Of a stretch of 64,000 nucleotides of DNA, positions 59,646-64,000 are shown piece by piece. This stretch comes from Clostridia bacterium (GTDB lineage: Bacteria; Bacillota; Clostridia; TANB77; CAG-508): the NCBI GenBank assembly GCA_017937285.1, contig JAGBDU010000029.1, positions 1 through 64,000 of the forward strand, written 5' to 3'. Below the pieces are notes generated by a model. That model was given only the letters and a program-made list of their open reading frames with translations. It did no database searches and was not told the DNA's origin. Numbering within the stretch: the first letter of the stretch is position 1; every line of letters starts with the position of its first letter. The position numbers and the translations under genes were made by a program.

Positions 59646-59721
59646 TGGTGGCTTCACCTGGAATCGAACCAGGGACACAGGGATTTTCAGTCCCTTGCTC
59701 TACCAACTGAGCTATAAAGCC
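59646..59721 (-). tRNA. tRNA-Phe (GAA)
   Basis: The full cloverleaf is 76 bases with encoded CCA. The acceptor GGCTTTA pairs with TGAAGCC. The anticodon stem GGGAC/ATCCC-like frames GAA, and the T arm has GGTTCGATTCC. Confidence 0.97.
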
Positions 59722-59768
59722 TTATATAAATAATAGGAAAGATATAAACTTTCCTATTATTATTTGTA

Positions 59769-59845
59769 TGGCGACCCGGAACGGGCTCGAACCGTCGACC
59801 TCTAGCGTGACAGGCTAGCGTTCTAACCAACTGAACTACCGGGCC
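59769..59845 (-). tRNA. tRNA-Asp (GTC)
   Basis: 77 bases with encoded CCA. The acceptor GGCCCGG pairs with CCGGGTC. The anticodon loop holds GTC, and the T arm has GGTTCGAGCCC. Confidence 0.97.
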
Positions 59846-59891
59846 ATAAACTAAAAAATATTTAGTTTATGCTAAATATTTTTTTAGAAAA

Positions 59892-59967
59892 TGGTGGGCG
59901 CAATAGGGCTCGAACCTATGACCTCCTGCTTGTAAGGCAGATGCTCTCCCAGCTGAGCTATGCGCCC
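59892..59967 (-). tRNA. tRNA-Val (TAC)
   Basis: 76 bases with encoded CCA. The acceptor GGGCGCA pairs with TGCGCCC. The loop CTTACAA holds TAC, and the T arm has GGTTCGAGCCC. First gene of the Val-Asp-Phe transcript. Confidence 0.97.
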
Positions 59968-59986
59968 ATTTCCTTTCGACTTGTTT

Positions 59987-60015
59987 AGTATACTAGACTT
60001 TCCAAAAATTGTCAA
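59987..60015 (-). promoter_or_regulatory. Promoter of the tRNA cluster
   Basis: Perfect TTGACA (60015-60010), a 17-base spacer and TATACT (59992-59987). The first tRNA starts about 20 bases downstream. Confidence 0.9.
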
Positions 60016-60172
60016 CACTTTTTTTGATTTTTTATTTAAAAATTTGCATTAAATTCTTTCTATTGCTTTTATTTACTGGGATACATTGAAATTATTTTTT
60101 TGTTTTTTTATTTAAAATTTCGTAATAGTAACATTTTTGCATATATATTAATTTGCATTCTATTTCTTTGTA

Positions 60173-60268
60173 TTTATTTTATACTTTTTACTTCTGCATT
60201 TTTTTATTTTTTTCTTTTGATTTATTTTATACTTTTTACGTCTGTATTTTTTAATTTTCTTCTTTTGA
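60173..60268. repeat. Imperfect 48-base tandem duplication
   Basis: 60173-60220 and 60221-60268 are two copies of tttattttatactttttac(t/g)tctg... ending tcttttga, with only a few differences. Noncoding, downstream of the DUF4363 gene. Nothing else is visible between 60016 and 60287. Confidence 0.8.
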
Positions 60269-60287
60269 TTATCTTCTATTAATATAT

Positions 60288-60692
60288 TTAAAAAATATTA
60301 TCTATTCTAAAACTTTCTTTATCTCTTATATGTTCTAATATATATATAGTTTTATTTAGTTCTTCATATACATATTCTTTATCATCTATTTCTAATCCTG
60401 CCGTTATAGATACAAGTTGTGTTTTTACTTTTTCTAGTTCATTATGCTCTAAAAGACATGTTAAAATATTAAATCTCTTATCCCATTCTTTATTTATTTC
60501 TCCCACTTTTTTATTTATTTCTTCTTTCTTTAATTCTTCTTCTTTTTTTAAATCTTCTTTTATATAAAACAATTTTTCATTTATTAAATTTAAAGATTCT
60601 TTTGTATATTTTTGTAAAAATATATCTCCAATAACAATTGCAACAACTATAACTATACACACAATAAACTCTTTCTTTATTAGCATTTTCAT
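60288..60692 (-). CDS. DUF4363-family membrane-anchored protein
   Basis: The 134-residue protein has one N-terminal helix (EFIVCIVIVVAIVIGDIFLQ) and a charged helical outer part (KEDLKKEEELKKEEINKKVG). It overlaps the DUF421 gene by four bases, a pairing common in clostridia. Function unknown. Confidence 0.75.
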   Translation of the reverse strand: MKMLIKKEFIVCIVIVVAIVIGDIFLQKYTKESLNLINEKLFYIKEDLKKEEELKKEEINKKVGEINKEWDKRFNILTCLLEHNELEKVKTQLVSITAGLEIDDKEYVYEELNKTIYILEHIRDKESFRIDNIF

Positions 60693-61372
60693 TTGTTTTT
60701 TTTCACCTCTTTTTTCTGACAGAAAAAACTTCCCTTTCCATTTATTGTAACTAATAATGCTTCTTCTGGTTCCATATTAAATTTATTTACTTCAGTTTTT
60801 AACCAATTATAGTCTTTGTTTAATATTTTTAAATTTTCATACATTACTTTTCCATCAATAACTAAGTCATATGATATTCCTTCATATTCTGGCATAATAT
60901 TAAAATCTTCTGGTATCGTAGTTCTTTTATTTGGCTTTTCTATTACACTTACTTGTCCACTCGTTTCTAATATTGCATATTCTACATCGTTTATATCATT
61001 TATGTTATTTGCTCTTAATCGTTCTTGTAATTCATTTATCGTAAATCGCTCTTTTCGCATCATACTTTCATTTATTTTGCCTCTATATATTAAAATACTT
61101 GGCTTTCCACAAATTAGCTGTCTCATTTTCATACTTTTTAGATTTATATATGAAATTATTAGGTGCATTACCAATAGTCCTAATATTGGAATTATTCCAT
61201 TTATTATTGGTATTCCAATTTCACTCATAGGAACTGAGGCTAAATCTGCAATCATTATTGCAATTGCAAGTTCAAATGGTTGCAATTGTCCTATCTCTCT
61301 TTTTCCCATTAATCTCATTACAATTAATACAATTATGTATAAAATTATTGATCTTATAAATATTATTAGCAT
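60689..61372 (-). CDS. DUF421 membrane protein, YetF-like
   Basis: The 227-residue protein has three membrane helices (about 1-85), with LMGKREIGQLQPFELAIAIM as the hallmark. A cytosolic two-part domain follows (ERFTINELQERLRANNIND and YAILETSGQVSVIEKPNKRT). ATG 61372 follows GGAG. YetF proteins are tied to spore or envelope physiology in Bacillus, but the molecular role is unclear. Confidence 0.85.
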   Translation of the reverse strand: MLIIFIRSIILYIIVLIVMRLMGKREIGQLQPFELAIAIMIADLASVPMSEIGIPIINGIIPILGLLVMHLIISYINLKSMKMRQLICGKPSILIYRGKINESMMRKERFTINELQERLRANNINDINDVEYAILETSGQVSVIEKPNKRTTIPEDFNIMPEYEGISYDLVIDGKVMYENLKILNKDYNWLKTEVNKFNMEPEEALLVTINGKGSFFCQKKEVKKNK

Positions 61373-61623
61373 AAATTCAACTCCTTTAGCCATCTGTCAA
61401 TCAATTCAGCCAACTTATAAATATAACAAGATATATTTCATTATAACTTGTTAGTAAACTTTTTATATGCAAGAGCACTTTTAATTTTATGACATTAGGC
61501 ACATTTTTTAATATTGTTAGATTTTTTCATCATAATTATTCAAAAATACTTGTTTTTTTTCAAATTATGTGATAAACTTTGAATTAGTCAATTTTATTAA
61601 CGCATATAGGAGGTGCAAAAATT

Positions 61624-61815
61624 ATGGCAAAATGTGCAATTTGTGAAAAAACACAATCATATGGAAATAAAATTTCTATAGCTCGTTCACATGTAAGTAG
61701 AAGAAGTTCTAGAACTTTCAAACCAAATCTTAGAACAGTAACAGTTGATGTTAATGGAGAATCTAAAAAAATATGCGTATGCGCAAAATGCTTACGTAAT
61801 TTAAAAAATGCTTAA
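61624..61815 (+). CDS. rpmB: 50S ribosomal protein L28, zinc-binding form
   Basis: The 63-residue protein has two CxxC pairs (AKCAICEKTQSYGNKISIAR and CVCAKCLRNLKNA). AGGAGG is well spaced. It faces spoVM across about 240 bases, the same neighbourhood as in Bacillus. Confidence 0.96.
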   Translation: MAKCAICEKTQSYGNKISIARSHVSRRSSRTFKPNLRTVTVDVNGESKKICVCAKCLRNLKNA

Positions 61816-61821
61816 ATATTC

Positions 61822-61880
61822 TAATAGGCGTTGAATATAAAGTTATAAAAAACTAATAACTCTATATTCAGCGTCTATTA
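61822..61880 (+). ncRNA. Long RNA hairpin downstream of rpmB
   Basis: taataggcgttgaatataaa gttat pairs with ataactctatattcagcgtc tatta: 25 positions with 22 Watson-Crick and two G-U pairs, and one mismatch. The G-U pairs work only in plus-strand RNA. There is no T-run, so it may protect a 3' end or be processed rather than terminate. Confidence 0.5.
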
Positions 61881-62010
61881 TTAAATAAAGGGTTAATTAA
61901 AAAGATTTTATATAATGACAACAACAGCTATACAATGTTTTTACATTATTTAAGTAAATATTAAAATTGTCAAAATAAATATTTGCTTACCAAAATAGCT
62001 TTCATATGTA

Positions 62011-62047
62011 AAAAAAGAAACTAAAATTAACTTTTAGTTTCTTTTTG
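62011..62047 (-). terminator. Terminator after spoVM
   Basis: AAAGAAACTAAAA-gttaa-TTTTAGTTTCTTTTTT on the minus strand. Confidence 0.85.
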
Positions 62048-62056
62048 TTTTAGGTT

Positions 62057-62134
62057 TTATGTACTTTTTATTCCAAATATTAATTTTACAAAACCTCTTA
62101 AAAATTTAGGAACTTTTTTTACTACTATTGTCAT
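62057..62134 (-). CDS. spoVM: Stage V sporulation protein SpoVM
   Basis: This 25-residue peptide begins MTIVVKKVPKFLRGFVKLIF. It keeps the SpoVM plan, an amphipathic helix after a conserved Pro (xKxPKFLxGhhR), which recognises the convex forespore membrane and anchors the coat ATPase SpoIVA. AAGGGGG lies before the ATG. It is adjacent to rpmB, as in Bacillus. Too short for usual gene finders. Confidence 0.85.
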   Translation of the reverse strand: MTIVVKKVPKFLRGFVKLIFGIKST

Positions 62135-62155
62135 TATACCATTCCCCCTTTTTGT

Positions 62156-62305
62156 TCAACTTGCAAGCCATATTAAACCTAGTATTGCTAAGGTTATACC
62201 TATTGAAAATAGCCAACCTGTAAGAGGAAGTAATAAAACCAACAATATTCCTAATCCAACACCTATTAAACAAACTCCCAAAGTCTTTTTTAAAGCACAA
62301 AACAT
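62156..62305 (-). CDS. Small membrane protein, 49 aa, upstream of spoVM
   Basis: It begins MFCALKKTLGVCLIGVGLGI and has two membrane helices with a PLTGW turn, ending LGLIWLAS. A strong GGGAGG lies nine bases upstream. It is 21 bases ahead of spoVM, so both probably belong to one sporulation-linked mRNA. A different frame here (62106-62300) is a shadow. Confidence 0.8.
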   Translation of the reverse strand: MFCALKKTLGVCLIGVGLGILLVLLLPLTGWLFSIGITLAILGLIWLAS

Positions 62306-62380
62306 AATTTATTACCTCCCTTTATTTTATTATATTATGTATATCAATAACATGTTACAAAATAACAGAAAGGAGTTTTT

Positions 62381-63020
62381 ATGAATAAAAACAAAATAAT
62401 AGAATTAATAAATTTACTAAAAAATTACTATCCTGATGCAAAATGTAGTTTAGACTTTACAACTCCATTTGAATTATTAATAGCTGTTATGTTATCTGCA
62501 CAATGTACAGATGAACGAGTAAATAAAACAACCCCTGCTCTTTTTGAAAAATATAATGAGCCTAAAGATTTTATAAATTTAGATATTTCAATTATAGAAT
62601 CTATAATTCATCCTTGTGGTTTTTATAAGACCAAAGCAAAGAATATAAAAAATACGTCTATAATTTTACAAGAAAAATATAATGGAATTGTTCCTCAATC
62701 AATAGAAGAATTAATAACACTTCCACGGAATTGGACGTAAATCAGCTAATGTAATTATGTTAGATGCTTTTAATAAGCCTCAAGGAATTGCTGTAGATAC
62801 TCACGCTAAAAGAATTTCTAATAGATTAGGTTTATCAACCAACTCCGATCCACATAAAATAGAGCAAGACTTAATAAATTTAATTCCTCGTAAATATTTT
62901 AAGGATATTAATCACTTATTCGTTTGGCATGGTAGAAATATATGTAAAGCTCCTACTCCTAATTGTTCGATATGCCCTATAAAAGATTTTTGTAAATACT
63001 TTAAAGAAAAAACTAAATGA
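62381..63020 (+). CDS. nth: Endonuclease III, read through a +1 frameshift at CGGA
   Basis: This HhH-GPD DNA glycosylase/AP lyase removes oxidised pyrimidines. The start has TPFELLIAVMLSAQCTDERV. After ELITLP the frame meets CGG at 62726. Dropping one C gives LP-G-IGRKSANVIML, the family's helix-hairpin-helix with the catalytic Lys, then AVDTHAKRISNRLGL with the catalytic Asp. The cluster C-x6-C-x2-C-x5-C (CKAPTPNCSICPIKDFC) follows. Total about 212 residues, normal. Unshifted translation stops four codons later and would be inactive. Confidence 0.9.
62726..62729 (+). other. CGGA +1 frameshift site in nth
   Basis: Frame zero reads CTT CCA CGG AAT TGG ACG TAA; the working frame reads CTT CCA (C) GGA ATT GGA CGT. 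The inserted glycine is the first Gly of the LPGIG hairpin. Confidence 0.85.
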
Positions 63021-63043
63021 CTTTACTAACTTAATGTTACTAT

Positions 63044-63088
63044 CTACAGCTAAAATAAGCCATTCAAAAGCAATTATAATAAAAAATA
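63044..63088. repeat. Dispersed repeat, left-arm half copy
   Basis: ctacagctaaaataagcc, attcaaaagcaattataa and aaaaaat follow the left-arm pattern of the copies at 21883 and 24652. Confidence 0.5.
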
Positions 63089-63130
63089 TGAATAATCAGC
63101 TTAAAGCTTATTATTCATATTTTTTATTTT
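63081..63130. terminator. Bidirectional terminator between nth and orf211
   Basis: aatatgaataat and attattcatatt pair with A and T runs on each side. Confidence 0.85.
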
Positions 63131-63157
63131 TGACATATTCAATTTTTAATACAAGAC

Positions 63158-63793
63158 TTAACTTTCTAACTCTGCGCCTATTATTTTATATTCTCCATCT
63201 ACTTTTATAACATATAATTTCAAATTTTTTGTATCTGATGATGAAGATGATGAACGTTTCACTTTTACTTTTGCTTTTATCTCAACTATTTTCTTGCTTC
63301 TATTTGATTTTTTTACACTTGTCATTTCCTTTAAAGTATATTCTTTTGAACTATAATAATAAGAATTTTTGCTCTTAAAACTTGATACTATTGAATCTGT
63401 TGCATCACTGATATCGTCATAATTTTTATCTTTTAAATATTTTTTGATATATTTATCTTTGTCTTTATATTTTGCATCAAATTTTTTCTCGCCTTCTTCT
63501 TGGAAAATTATATATCCTCTTGTATCAATTAATTTTTCAAATTTATCGCCATCAGCTTCTTCTACAGCTTTTAAATATGATTTTACTAGTTCTTCTGATT
63601 TTCTTTTACTTGGCTTTCCTAACATTCCAACAATTAAAGCAATTACTATTACTAAAACTATTAATGCTACTCCTCCTATAACAGAAAAAGTAATAATTTT
63701 TTTTGTTTTAGGATTCATTGATTTTTTTTCTACATCCTTGTTTTCTACATCCTTTTTTTCTACATCCTTTTTTTCAATGTTTTTTTCTTCCAT
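63158..63793 (-). CDS. Single-pass membrane protein with a repetitive charged N-terminus, 211 aa
   Basis: The cytosolic end repeats EKKDV/ENKDV units (four times in residues 4-25). One membrane helix follows (about 33-57, FSVIGGVALIVLVIVIALIV). The outer part (about 65-211) resembles small NTF2/DUF4878-like domains (SEELVKSYLKAVEEADGDKF), with a Ser-rich stretch. Function unknown. Confidence 0.7.
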   Translation of the reverse strand: MEEKNIEKKDVEKKDVENKDVEKKSMNPKTKKIITFSVIGGVALIVLVIVIALIVGMLGKPSKRKSEELVKSYLKAVEEADGDKFEKLIDTRGYIIFQEEGEKKFDAKYKDKDKYIKKYLKDKNYDDISDATDSIVSSFKSKNSYYYSSKEYTLKEMTSVKKSNRSKKIVEIKAKVKVKRSSSSSSDTKNLKLYVIKVDGEYKIIGAELES

Positions 63794-63849
63794 CTCTTTT
63801 CCTCCTATAAATTTATTTATAATATATATGATTTTTTGTTCATATTATA

Positions 63850-64000
63850 TTAACTATTTAAATTTTCATCTTCATCTATAATAATTTGTTGATTTTGATC
63901 TAACTTATATTTTGGGAGTTCTGGTAATTCATCTAAACTTGATAATCCGAACATTTTTAAAAATTTGTTACTTGTTACATATGTAGTTGGTCTTCCTGGT
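63850..64000 (-). CDS. scpB: Segregation and condensation protein B, C-terminal end (cut by window)
   Basis: The last 49 codons are visible. [20 protein letters not shown] and [14 protein letters not shown] are the hallmark of the ScpB C-terminal winged helix. The gene continues beyond the right edge. The acidic tail after LPELP is short. Confidence 0.85.
   Translation of the reverse strand, partial: PGRPTTYVTSNKFLKMFGLSSLDELPELPKYKLDQNQQIIIDEDENLNS

Noticed and set aside
62106..62300. 64-codon minus-strand frame
   Set aside because: It is a shadow: another frame in the same place encodes the small membrane protein and leads into spoVM with proper ribosome binding sites.
940..63020. The four frame breaks as ordinary sequencing or assembly errors
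   Set aside because: Errors in AT-rich sequence usually hit homopolymers. Here all four are an extra C before GGA in a non-homopolymer context, and native genes have no other in-frame CGG in my manual scan. I keep it as the null hypothesis to test with reads.
1..64000. CRISPR array or rRNA genes
   Set aside because: No regularly spaced direct repeats and no rRNA-like segments were seen; the only stable RNAs recognised are three tRNAs.

Overview
The window looks like a chromosome segment of a very AT-rich (by eye clearly below 30% G+C) Gram-positive anaerobe of the Clostridia type. Supporting signs are near-exclusive AGA/CGT arginine codons, zinc-type S14, S4 and L28, the ylxM-ffh-rpsP-khpA-rimM-trmD-rplS and S10-spc-alpha orders, an LtaS-type lipoteichoic acid synthase, TagO, DapL-type lysine synthesis and a 25-residue SpoVM (hence probably a spore-former). 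An uncultured gut clostridial lineage is plausible but is inference.

Layout. 1-2.5 kb: a mobile-element-style parA-parB pair and an unknown gene. 2.5-12.5 kb: a QueH-acetyltransferase fusion, two membrane glycosyltransferase genes, ruvB, ltaS, a PssE/PssD-like pair, tagO, rpiA. 12.5-17 kb: rlmB, lepA, a GT51 transglycosylase, a radical-SAM remnant and an FtsX-ectodomain-like membrane protein. 17.5-21.8 kb: the SRP/S16/RimM/TrmD/L19 operon. 22-29.7 kb: a GC-richer orphan cassette, an acetyltransferase, dCMP deaminase, dinB, comF, recD2. 30-46.5 kb: the complete S10-spc-alpha ribosomal block except rpmD (L30), with a promoter and a structured leader ahead of rpsJ. 46.8-54.7 kb: a NagZ-like glycosidase, dapL-dapF, a second orphan cassette, guaB-orf-guaA. 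54.9-59.4 kb: an operon with a transglutaminase-like protein and a large adenosine-deaminase-like/SLOG-like protein. 59.6-60 kb: three tRNAs. 60-64 kb: DUF421/DUF4363, rpmB facing spoVM, nth, an anchored lipid-side protein and the end of scpB.

Main discovery. Four genes contain an in-frame CGG codon that coincides with a +1 frame change: parA, dinB, nth and the transglutaminase-like gene. In all four the quartet is CGGA, so the new frame resumes at GGA (Gly), and in parA, dinB and nth this glycine falls where the family has a conserved glycine. I checked about 75 CGG trinucleotides on coding strands by hand. All others were out of frame, except two in orphan, GC-richer cassettes (orf293 and orf112) with their own promoters and terminators. 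Random sequencing errors would not choose the same quartet four times. The likely explanation is that CGG is an unassigned or hungry codon here, and that CGGA is a programmed +1 frameshift or four-base glycine codon.

Other signals are a dispersed family of hairpin/MITE-like repeats at operon borders (about eight copies), a palindromic repeat recruited as the C-terminus of DapF, a strong RNA hairpin after rpmB, and a palindrome over the ylxM-ffh promoter.
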